Virus record (IMG/VR): IMGVR_UViG_3300028653_000042
Location: 1 to 30,626 of that record
DNA from: a virus
Reading direction: 5' to 3' (one strand)
DNA length: 30,626 nucleotides
Position 1 is the stretch's first letter. Every line of letters begins with the position of its first letter. Shown one piece after another: positions 23,631 through 30,626 of the stretch. A model generated the notes under the pieces. It saw only the letters and a list, made by a program, of their open reading frames with translations. It did not search any database and had not been told where the DNA came from. The translations under genes and the position numbers were made by a program.

Positions 23631-25247
23631 ATGGGAAAAACAATAAAAATTACACAAGAAGATGCAAACGCAAATGTTATAAAACGCTGTTGTGAAATTA
23701 ATTGTACATTAACATCAAATTTTGAATATTTAAATGTGAGAAAAACCAGATTAAAACTTCATTGCAATATTGATAATTATGAATGGGAAACATCATATGC
23801 AAGTTTTATTAATTTAAAATCAAAATGTCCTAAATGTTCTAATTGTGCAAAAAAATCATATTCAGAATTTTTGGAAAAAATAAAAAATCGTTGTAATGAA
23901 AGGGAATATACATTATTAAATATTCCATTAAAAATGAACACGAATTGTAAAATTTTATTAAAATGTAATAAAGATAATCATGAATGGTATGTTACATATA
24001 ATAATTTTATTAGAAATGGAAGGGGTTGTTCTAAATGTGCAAAAAAACTTAAGCCAACACAAAATGAATTTATTGAAATGTTATTAAACCGTTGTAATGA
24101 ACTAGATTATAAATTATTGGAAACCCCTAAATATGAAAATAGTAAAACAAAAATTCATCTGAAATGTAATAAAGATAATCATGAATGGTATGTTACATAC
24201 AATAGTTTTATTAATCATAATAGTGGTTGTTTAAAATGTGCAGGTAATTTAAAAATAACACAAGATGATGCAAATATTTTAATAAAAAATAAATGTGAAA
24301 AAAATAATTACATATTAATTGAACCGTTCTTGCATAAAAATAATCAATCAAAAATTCATTTAAGATGTAATAAAGATAGCCATGAATGGTTTATGTCCTA
24401 TAGAAATTTTATTAATTTAGATAGAGGTTGCCCAAAATGTGGGGAAATTAAATCTCATCTTAAACAAAGAAAATCTAAAGTTGATGTAATAATAAATATA
24501 GAAAATCGATGTAAAGAATCAAATTATACTCTAATTGAACCATTTGATTATACTGGTAATACAACACCAATTAAATTACGATGTAATATTGATGGACATG
24601 TTTGGAATGTTGATTACAAATCATTTATTCGTGGAAATGGTTGCCCTAAGTGTTCAAAACGAGCTAAACCATCTCAAGAAGATGCAAATAATATAATTAA
24701 AAATATTTGCATTAAGAAAAATTATATTTTAAATAAAGAATTTACATATAATACTGCAAGCAAAACATATTTAGATTTACATTGTAATATACACAATTAT
24801 GATTGGGAAACAAGTTATGTTTCTTTTGTAAATCAGAATTCTGGTTGTCCATTATGTGGTCAAAAATTTAATTTACTAGAACAAAGAATAAAAGAAATAT
24901 TAATTCAAAATAAATTTAATTTTATTCATAATTATAAAAATAAGGATTGGTTTGGAAAACAATCAATAGATTTTTATTTTCCCGAATATAAAATAGGGGT
25001 TGAGCATCAAGGTGAGCAACATTTCATACCATCAAAATTTTTTGGTGGAAGAAAAGCTTATATTGAAAATGTTAAACGTGATAAGAATAAATATGAATTA
25101 TGTAAAAAACATGGCATTAAACTTTTTTATTTATCGCTAATAAAAAAAGATATTATTCCTGATAAATATTTTGATAAAATTTATACTAATGTTAATACAT
25201 TAATAATTGATATTAATAAATTTATTGAAGAAAATCATACATATTAA
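23631..25247 (+). CDS. Zinc-ribbon-array nuclease C: six repeats plus Vsr-like domain
   Basis: 538 residues from the ATG at 23631. The frame could be extended to a TTG at 23562, but the ATG lies seven residues before the first repeat and just after the TATTTATA motif. Six repeats of about 65 residues follow the pattern (T/S)Q(E/D)(D/E)A..I...C....Y.L, then C-N-x-D-x-H/Y-x-W, and G-C-x-x-C. The C-terminal nuclease domain has IDFYFPEY, then VEHQGEQHF and FFGGRKAYIE; the D of the EYDG motif in A and B is replaced by Q, a pattern I recall from other Vsr-like phage proteins. Repeats 2 and 3 are almost identical in DNA over 52 nt. It lies between Hsp20 and the SbcD-SbcC fusion. A homing-type role is inferred. 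Confidence 0.8.
   Translation: MGKTIKITQEDANANVIKRCCEINCTLTSNFEYLNVRKTRLKLHCNIDNYEWETSYASFINLKSKCPKCSNCAKKSYSEFLEKIKNRCNEREYTLLNIPLKMNTNCKILLKCNKDNHEWYVTYNNFIRNGRGCSKCAKKLKPTQNEFIEMLLNRCNELDYKLLETPKYENSKTKIHLKCNKDNHEWYVTYNSFINHNSGCLKCAGNLKITQDDANILIKNKCEKNNYILIEPFLHKNNQSKIHLRCNKDSHEWFMSYRNFINLDRGCPKCGEIKSHLKQRKSKVDVIINIENRCKESNYTLIEPFDYTGNTTPIKLRCNIDGHVWNVDYKSFIRGNGCPKCSKRAKPSQEDANNIIKNICIKKNYILNKEFTYNTASKTYLDLHCNIHNYDWETSYVSFVNQNSGCPLCGQKFNLLEQRIKEILIQNKFNFIHNYKNKDWFGKQSIDFYFPEYKIGVEHQGEQHFIPSKFFGGRKAYIENVKRDKNKYELCKKHGIKLFYLSLIKKDIIPDKYFDKIYTNVNTLIIDINKFIEENHTY
23961..24012 (+). repeat. 52-nt near-identical unit in gene C, copy 1
   Basis: Matches 24162-24213 at 50 of 52 bases by eye; both differences are silent-type transitions in the repeat region encoding KCNKDNHEWYVTYN. 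It marks a recent repeat duplication or conversion. Confidence 0.85.
24162..24213 (+). repeat. 52-nt near-identical unit in gene C, copy 2
   Basis: Second copy of the unit at 23961-24012, one repeat (201 nt) downstream, in the same frame. The other repeats of the gene carry more diverged versions of the same segment. Confidence 0.85.
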
Positions 25248-25281
25248 TTAAAAATTACTAGTAATATACATTTACATTCAA

Positions 25282-25289
25282 TATATTTG
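25282..25289 (+). promoter_or_regulatory. Possible -7 box upstream of the SbcD-SbcC fusion
   Basis: TATATTTG matches TAnnTTTG and lies 29 nt before the GTG at 25319. There is no clear TTG at the -33 position, so this is a partial match only. Confidence 0.4.
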
Positions 25290-25318
25290 TAAAAATAATT
25301 TTATGTAATATATTTAAT

Positions 25319-28300
25319 GTGGTCAGAAAAATAATCCAACTTGCTGATATTCATATCCGTAAGTCACCTTCACGTAATGAAGAATATCAAAAAGTATTTG
25401 AGAATTTATATAAAAGTTTAAAGGAACAAAAGCCCGATAGGATAATAATTGTGGGTGATTTGGTTCACGATTATTTGAATTTAGAAAGCGAACAATTAAT
25501 TTTAGCTTCAAATTTTTTAAATACATTGGCTAGTATTGCTCCAGTTAGAATAACTCGTGGTAATCACGATTTTCTTCGTAAAAATAATAAAAGAACTGAT
25601 AGTATTGAAGCCATAACAAAAATATTAAATAATCCCAACATAATTTATTATAATAAGACAGGATTTTATGATGATGAAAATGTAACTTGGGCAGTCTTCC
25701 ATCATGGTGATAAGAACAACAATCCACATAAAACCAAACAAGGTAAACAAATTGAAATTGATAGAAAAACTAATGCTAGAATATATATTGATTTATTTCA
25801 TGATCCAATAAATGGTTGTAAAACTACAACTGGTTTTGAAATGAAAAGTAAGTCTTATTATAAGATAAGCGACTTTAAATCAGACTATTCTATGTTCGGC
25901 GATATTCATATCCAACAATATTTGGATAAAAATAAAACTAAAGCGTACTCAGGAAGTTTAATATCGCAGGATATAACCGAGGGAGATTCTTGTTTCCACG
26001 GTTACATCTTATGGAATATTTTAGATAAAACAGTACAAGAAATTCCAATACATAATGATTATTCATTTAAAAATATAAGAATAACACAATATACTGATTT
26101 TGATGATTTAGATTTGGTGATAGACAACCCAACTAAATTTATGAAAGTTAGGTTTGTTTGGGGTACTTTACCACAGACACGTACAAAAGAAAATGAGAGA
26201 AAAGTAATTGAATATTTAAAGTCTAAATATGAAAATATTATCATTTCACATAAAAATGAATTTCTTGAAAATGAAAAAATTGATGTAAACGAAAATATCA
26301 CTTTACAAAATGTAACTGATAAAACAGTGCAACATGAAATATTTAAAGAATATTTAACTAAAATTGGTTGTGATGAACAATTGATTACTGACGTGCTTGC
26401 GCTCGATGAGGAAATTTTAAATGAAATTGAGATAACTACGGATCAAAGTATTGAATGGAATGTAATTAAATTTGGTGGTAAAAATTTCATGTCGTATGAC
26501 CAATTTGATATTGATTGGCGAAATGAAGATGGTTTATATCAGATAGTCGGAAAAAATGCGAACGGGAAAACAACAATTTTAAAATCAATTAGTTATATAC
26601 TTTTTGGGAGAACATTGGAAACTGAAACTCGAATGAAGTTTGGTGATATGCGTTTTATAAATAATAGAAATGATGCAAATTTTTGTGAAGCATATCTTGT
26701 ACTTGAAGCAAATGGTGAATATTTCGGTATTAAAAAGAAAACAGAAATCATAAAAAATAGAAGTGGTGAGATTACAAGTACACCAACCACATTAAATTAT
26801 TATGCATTTGCAACACCTGATGATGTAATGAATGAAGAAACATCATTAGTAAAACTTGATGAAGATAGACGAGTGAAAACTCAAAAGAAAATTGAATCAA
26901 TTATTGGTAGTTATGATAATTTTATGCGAATCGTAATGACTACCTCAGACACGCTCAATCGTATTCTCAGTAATGACCAATCTACATTTATTGACAGTAT
27001 TTTATTTGATAGTGGTTTGGACATATTCGATAAAAAACTTGAAGGATTTAAAGTTTATCAAAAACGTGTGAATGAAAAATCGAGAGTTAGTTGTAATGTT
27101 GAAATTACCAATGCAGAAAATGCAAGACTACAACAAGAAATTGCTACGCTTGAAGATGAGATAAGTAATATTGAGACAATAAAATTACCAGATATTATAA
27201 ATCGAATTGAGATTGGTAGAAAATATGTTGAAGACCTAACGAAGAAATTATATAAAATAGACACCGAAATCTACAATTTGGACGTAGATAAGGTACGAAA
27301 TGATATAAGTGACAATAATAAAAACATTGTTGAAATAAAGGCACGAGAAAGGGTTTTAAAGCAAAGTATATTACCGTTAAAACAAACATATGATATAGAA
27401 AGATTAAATGTTCTTCTTGAAAAGAAAGAAGCACACAAGACCAATGAATATAATCAAAAATTATTAATTAAAACACTTGAAGGGGAAAAATCAAGTGAAG
27501 AACATTTAATAGAAATAATTAATGGTGATATTTTTAGGTTAAAACAAGATGGAGTTAAATTAAAAAAAGAAATTGTTGATTTAAAAAATAGTAAGGTTTG
27601 CAGTCAATGCGGACAAATAATTGATAAACAAGAACATAAAGACCACATTGAAAAGACTGTTAAAGAAAAAGAAGTTGAGATGTATGCAATTAGTGATAAA
27701 ATCAATACTAAGCAAACAATTGATACTGATAAGCATAAAGTAATTATTAGTGAAAAAAACACTAAAATAGAAAAAATTAAAGAAGAAATAAAACATTCTT
27801 CATTGGAAATGGAAACAATTCTTAATGAAATTGGAACATTAATTAACGAAAAAAATGATGTCGAAAAAAGAAAAGAATTACAAACTGAATTAGATTCAAT
27901 TCCAACTAAAGTTCAAAATGAAGAATTAAAAATTAGTATACTTGAGCAAAAAATTACTAATCATGAAAACAGTTTACTTCAAATAGAAGAAAATCAAAAA
28001 ATTGAAAAGGGAATCGCTACTGCTAAATTAAAAATAGCTGACCTTGAAACCGATAAGACTAATGAGAATGAAAATGTTTATATTAGAAAAACAAGTGTTG
28101 GTGAAAAACAATTTAAAATTAAAAGTAATGAAGCAATAATTATAGAATTCAAAGCACAAGAATATAGAGATAACATTATGAATTTATATAAAAAATGTGT
28201 TCATCGTGATGGTATACCAAGACAAATGTTATGTAATTATATTATTCCAAAAATTAATTTAACTTTGGAGAATATATTATCGGTAGCACCATTTAAAGTA

Positions 28301-28645
28301 TGGCTTGATATTGATGATTTGAAACCTAAGTTAAAATATAATGATAGACCAGCAATTATTGATTGTATTAGTGCAAGCGGTAAAGAAAGAACATTTTCAA
28401 GTGTGGTATTAAAATTTGCATTAAATCAAATTAATGTTAAAGCAAAACCAACAATTTTTTTACTAGATGAAGTAATGGGTAAACTAGATGAAAATAGTGT
28501 AGAAGAATTTATTGAAATATTACAATTAATAAAAAATAATATGAAAAAAGTGTTAATTATTGAGCAAATGGCTAATGTTAATCCCGATTACACTATTGAT
28601 GTAAAATTAAATGATGATGGAATTTCATCACTGAGTTTAGAATGA
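25319..28645 (+). CDS. Fused SbcD-SbcC (gp47-gp46, Mre11-Rad50) recombination nuclease
   Basis: 1108 residues from a GTG. The N-terminal half (about 1-370) is an Mre11/SbcD nuclease: D10-I-H12, GD47, GNH83D, FHH129GD, and GDIHIQQ near 194-200, where the first His of the usual GHxH is Asp. The C-terminal half is the Rad50/SbcC ATPase: Walker A GKNANGKT (411-418), two coiled-coil arms (about 590-755 and 770-950), a zinc hook C761-S-Q-C764, a signature region SASGKE (1018-1023, usually SGGE) and Walker B IFLLDE (1046-1051). In T4 the two activities are separate proteins that resect double-strand ends for recombination-dependent replication. Here both are in one chain. No frameshift or stop lies at the junction near residue 375. 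Confidence 0.92.
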   Translation: MVRKIIQLADIHIRKSPSRNEEYQKVFENLYKSLKEQKPDRIIIVGDLVHDYLNLESEQLILASNFLNTLASIAPVRITRGNHDFLRKNNKRTDSIEAITKILNNPNIIYYNKTGFYDDENVTWAVFHHGDKNNNPHKTKQGKQIEIDRKTNARIYIDLFHDPINGCKTTTGFEMKSKSYYKISDFKSDYSMFGDIHIQQYLDKNKTKAYSGSLISQDITEGDSCFHGYILWNILDKTVQEIPIHNDYSFKNIRITQYTDFDDLDLVIDNPTKFMKVRFVWGTLPQTRTKENERKVIEYLKSKYENIIISHKNEFLENEKIDVNENITLQNVTDKTVQHEIFKEYLTKIGCDEQLITDVLALDEEILNEIEITTDQSIEWNVIKFGGKNFMSYDQFDIDWRNEDGLYQIVGKNANGKTTILKSISYILFGRTLETETRMKFGDMRFINNRNDANFCEAYLVLEANGEYFGIKKKTEIIKNRSGEITSTPTTLNYYAFATPDDVMNEETSLVKLDEDRRVKTQKKIESIIGSYDNFMRIVMTTSDTLNRILSNDQSTFIDSILFDSGLDIFDKKLEGFKVYQKRVNEKSRVSCNVEITNAENARLQQEIATLEDEISNIETIKLPDIINRIEIGRKYVEDLTKKLYKIDTEIYNLDVDKVRNDISDNNKNIVEIKARERVLKQSILPLKQTYDIERLNVLLEKKEAHKTNEYNQKLLIKTLEGEKSSEEHLIEIINGDIFRLKQDGVKLKKEIVDLKNSKVCSQCGQIIDKQEHKDHIEKTVKEKEVEMYAISDKINTKQTIDTDKHKVIISEKNTKIEKIKEEIKHSSLEMETILNEIGTLINEKNDVEKRKELQTELDSIPTKVQNEELKISILEQKITNHENSLLQIEENQKIEKGIATAKLKIADLETDKTNENENVYIRKTSVGEKQFKIKSNEAIIIEFKAQEYRDNIMNLYKKCVHRDGIPRQMLCNYIIPKINLTLENILSVAPFKVWLDIDDLKPKLKYNDRPAIIDCISASGKERTFSSVVLKFALNQINVKAKPTIFLLDEVMGKLDENSVEEFIEILQLIKNNMKKVLIIEQMANVNPDYTIDVKLNDDGISSLSLE

Positions 28646-28661
28646 AAAATATGTTCAATTA

Positions 28662-28670
28662 CTATTTATA
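28662..28670 (+). promoter_or_regulatory. Variant of the TATTTATA motif
   Basis: CTATTTATAAAAAAT, 13 nt between the box and the ATG at 28684. As in the copy at 7738, the first base is C. Confidence 0.5.
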
Positions 28671-28683
28671 AAAAATATTAGCA

Positions 28684-29829
28684 ATGGATTTAAAAGAATT
28701 TGATAAATTAGAAAAGAAAATTAAGGTCAAGGATTTTGAAAGTAATAATAAAAGTCTTGATAAATGGTTATATCGTTCATCATTTATTGGAAATGTTGGC
28801 TCAATATTTTTTGCATATTTTTTAGTTTATCCATCCTTATTTAAGGCAATTTCAATTAATTTAATTAATGGATTGTGGGCAACAATTTTATCATTTATTT
28901 TTAGTGTATTATTTTTAACAATATTTGAAGTAATTAAAAGAATTTTAATCAAAAACTTTTCTTCTGATTATGTTGCTAACAATAAAAAAATAAGTCCGAC
29001 AATATTTGGTTGGTTTATTATATCAGTTTCAATTGTATTATTAAGTTTTTATTTATCATTAGTTGGTTCAAAAGATTTAGCAACAATTAAAATATTTAAA
29101 GATAATATTGCTGAAGTTAAAATGGATGTTCAAATTGATAGTATTTCAAAAATATATGAGGATAAGAAAAAAACATATGTAGATGATAATATTAGTCTTA
29201 GAACAATTAATAATAATTTAAGAGATAAATTAACTCAAACACCTATTGAATATAGAGTTGTTAGAAATGATTATCAATCGAGTATTGATAAAAATACTAA
29301 GATTATTGATAAAAATCAAGCTGAGTCCGATAAAATTGATGAACAATTAAAACAAAGAATAGAAAATTTAAAACTTAATTTTATTAATATTAAATCAGAT
29401 AATAATAATGAGAATAATAAAAATGTTATTCTGTTTATAATTATTGCATTCTGTTCAGAACTTTTGATAATATTTGGAATTTATAATCGTGAAAATTTTG
29501 AACAAAAATTATATAATATAAATAAAGATAAGTTTAAAAAAATATTACAGAAAAAAGAAAGATATAAAACATTATTAAGTTTCATCTATAATAAAGGTAA
29601 ATTAAATGTTGGTGATAAAGTAATTGGTGGTTTAGAATTAAAAAAACTAATCTCCGAAAGAACAACAATTCCAAATAAATTTGTAGATGAATTTTTTAGA
29701 GAAGCAGAAAAATTGGGAATTTTTTCGGTTGTAGGAAAGCGTAGATTTATAGCAATTACTTATACTGAAGCTGTTAGTTGTATTGAAAATTATGATGATA
29801 TATATTTGGTTTTGGAAAATATTAAATAA
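28684..29829 (+). CDS. Membrane protein with coiled coil and C-terminal winged-helix-like domain
   Basis: 381 residues, unknown family. Four hydrophobic segments are visible: about 36-58 (NVGSIFFAYFLVYP), 62-84 (LWATILSFIFSVLFLTIF), 106-127 (FGWFIISVSIVLLSFYL) and 248-267 (VILFIIIAFCSELLIIFGIY). Between the third and fourth lies a helical, coiled-coil-like stretch of about 120 residues. Residues about 300-381 look like a small helical domain (KLNVGDKVIGGLELKKLI and FVDEFFREAEKLGIFSVVGK) of the winged-helix kind. It could anchor a phage complex to the host membrane or sense infection state; nothing identifies a partner. Confidence 0.74.
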   Translation: MDLKEFDKLEKKIKVKDFESNNKSLDKWLYRSSFIGNVGSIFFAYFLVYPSLFKAISINLINGLWATILSFIFSVLFLTIFEVIKRILIKNFSSDYVANNKKISPTIFGWFIISVSIVLLSFYLSLVGSKDLATIKIFKDNIAEVKMDVQIDSISKIYEDKKKTYVDDNISLRTINNNLRDKLTQTPIEYRVVRNDYQSSIDKNTKIIDKNQAESDKIDEQLKQRIENLKLNFINIKSDNNNENNKNVILFIIIAFCSELLIIFGIYNRENFEQKLYNINKDKFKKILQKKERYKTLLSFIYNKGKLNVGDKVIGGLELKKLISERTTIPNKFVDEFFREAEKLGIFSVVGKRRFIAITYTEAVSCIENYDDIYLVLENIK

Positions 29830-29853
29830 TACAATAAATTAATAATAAAGAAA

Positions 29854-30117
29854 ATGAAAACACTTGATGAATTTAAAAATAAACTTAAAGAAGCGGTGCA
29901 TAATTTTAAACATGGGATTGCTTATTCAAAAAAAGATAATGAAAGCATTAATATTAAAAAAGGTGATTTTGGAATAATAACCGCATATTTACCAGAAATG
30001 GAAAAATTTGCAATTTATTTTGATGATAATATACTTATTACGTTTAGTTGTAATGAAGTCGAATTTTTAAATAATTTTTACCATATTGATTGTGATGTTG
30101 AGTATGAAAATAAATAG
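29854..30117 (+). CDS. Small hypothetical protein
   Basis: 87 residues, unknown family. The first 20 residues are a basic helix (LDEFKNKLKEAVHNFKHGIA); the rest is a short beta domain (INIKKGDFGIITAYLPEMEK then FAIYFDDNILITFSCNE), like a small SH3-type barrel. It ends with TAG only 8 nt from the stop of the convergent tnpB, so its last residues could be altered by, or encoded in, the end of that element. Confidence 0.65.
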   Translation: MKTLDEFKNKLKEAVHNFKHGIAYSKKDNESINIKKGDFGIITAYLPEMEKFAIYFDDNILITFSCNEVEFLNNFYHIDCDVEYENK

Positions 30118-30125
30118 AAATTTAT

Positions 30126-30626
30126 CTACTTTATTAATTTTATGTTAATTGGATGTACTCCTACACCCTCTATTCCATTGCTAAACGCATTTGGAATTGC
30201 TTTCCTTAATATGTTATATGCTCCATTTACATCAGCATTTATTAATCTACCTGATTTAGACTTATATTGCCCTCTCTTTATTCGTCTGCCACTAAACTTA
30301 TAGTTAGTGTTATCGCCTTTCTTATATGTGGGTATTAAATCTAAATCAAGAAAGCTTGCTTTGCTTGTGTAACTTTCTTCTTTGCATATAACATTTATAC
30401 CTCGTCTTTCGCATTTATATGATAACATATCTATAAATCTACTGTGTGGTATATTTACAAAATTCTGATTATTTATCTTTCCATTATTTATATCTTGTTT
30501 CCACCCCATATTCTTACCTATTACTAATGTGTTAAGATTATTAGTAACTAATTTATTAACAATTATTTTACTTGCTTTATGTAAATAATTGTCAATCTTA
30601 CATTTTCTTTTTAAATTTAATTTGTT
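30126..30626 (-). CDS. tnpB: TnpB (IS200/IS605 OrfB family), C-terminal part
   Basis: The frame runs past the right edge, so the N-terminal part is missing; a Met at 30509 is internal. Visible residues (166) include KRKCKIDNYLHKASK, NLNTLVIGKNMGWKQDINNG, NFVNIPHSRFIDMLSYKCER, EESYTSKASFLD with the RuvC-II Glu, and LINADVNGAYNILRK with the last catalytic Asp. The zinc ribbon Cys pairs of many TnpBs are absent, replaced by YKFSGRRIKRGQYKSKSG, the form seen in one common subgroup. TnpB is an RNA-guided nuclease that helps the element persist; its guide RNA normally comes from the 3' end of the gene and the DNA beyond. The stop is TAG. Confidence 0.9.
   Translation of the reverse strand, partial: NKLNLKRKCKIDNYLHKASKIIVNKLVTNNLNTLVIGKNMGWKQDINNGKINNQNFVNIPHSRFIDMLSYKCERRGINVICKEESYTSKASFLDLDLIPTYKKGDNTNYKFSGRRIKRGQYKSKSGRLINADVNGAYNILRKAIPNAFSNGIEGVGVHPINIKLIK

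Noticed and set aside
15885-30128. Reassignment of TAG to an amino acid, as in some gut jumbo phages
   Set aside because: TAG ends the genes at 16088, 30117 and the tnpB at 30126; reading through adds only antisense or a few residues, and no gene is broken by internal TAG.
30507-30509. ATG (minus strand) at 30509 as the tnpB start
   Set aside because: The frame stays open to the right edge and the upstream residues match TnpB (KRKCKIDNYLHKASK, NLNTLVIGK), so this Met is internal.
30126-30626. TnpB as a pseudogene because it lacks the CxxC zinc ribbon
   Set aside because: A common TnpB subgroup has the same zinc-less segment (KFSGRRIKRG), and the visible RuvC residues and frame are intact.
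1-30626. tRNA genes, CRISPR arrays, group I introns
   Set aside because: No cloverleaf, no regularly spaced direct repeats outside the protein repeat genes, and no interrupted gene apart from the intein were seen by eye; a covariance-model search was not possible.

Overview
The window looks like part of a large tailed-phage genome (T4-like myovirus type) whose host is a member of the Bacteroidota. Evidence for a phage is a T4-style baseplate block (gp25-like wedge protein, gp6/baseplate-J protein, a very long tail protein with a P2-gpI/gp7-like segment) followed by phage replication and recombination genes (RuvC-like resolvase, primase, fused SbcD-SbcC/gp47-gp46, phage sigma factor). Evidence for the host is two promoters of the Bacteroidota housekeeping type (TTG, about 20 bp, TAnnTTTG), the lack of Shine-Dalgarno sites ahead of nearly all genes, and very AT-rich DNA. 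The standard code fits: TAA, TGA and TAG are all used as stops.

Layout. 1-3771: the C-terminal end of an intein-containing glycosyltransferase, then four genes of unknown function ending at a strong terminator. 3837-8671: baseplate operon (gp25, gp6, two small proteins, a GT-A glycosyltransferase, a structural protein), ending at a second terminator. 8728-15818: the giant tail protein, an FN3-like protein and two more probable virion proteins, several preceded by the same short motif. 15857-22766: a ribbon-helix-helix protein, RuvC-like nuclease, GIY-YIG protein, two zinc-ribbon-array nucleases around a metallophosphoesterase, a coiled-coil protein, primase and sigma factor. 22828-30117: a 48-residue protein, an Hsp20 gene on the opposite strand, a third zinc-ribbon-array nuclease, the SbcD-SbcC fusion, a membrane protein and a small protein. 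30126-30626: the C-terminal part of an IS200/IS605-type TnpB on the minus strand, running off the right edge.

Two themes stand out. First, a motif [G/C]TATTTAT[A/T] lies 12-19 nt ahead of at least eight start codons, mainly at the heads of virion gene units. It is the best candidate for a phage-specific promoter, and the sigma factor encoded at 22170-22766 is a natural candidate to read it. The motif also corrects two starts (8753 and 23631). Second, the window is crowded with mobile nucleases: a LAGLIDADG intein, a GIY-YIG protein, TnpB, and three modular proteins with 3, 4 and 6 zinc-ribbon repeats fused to a Vsr-like nuclease domain. Near-identical DNA segments inside and between these three genes point to recent repeat duplication and nuclease-domain exchange. 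No tRNA, rRNA or CRISPR array was seen, and no stretch over 300 bases lacks a gene.
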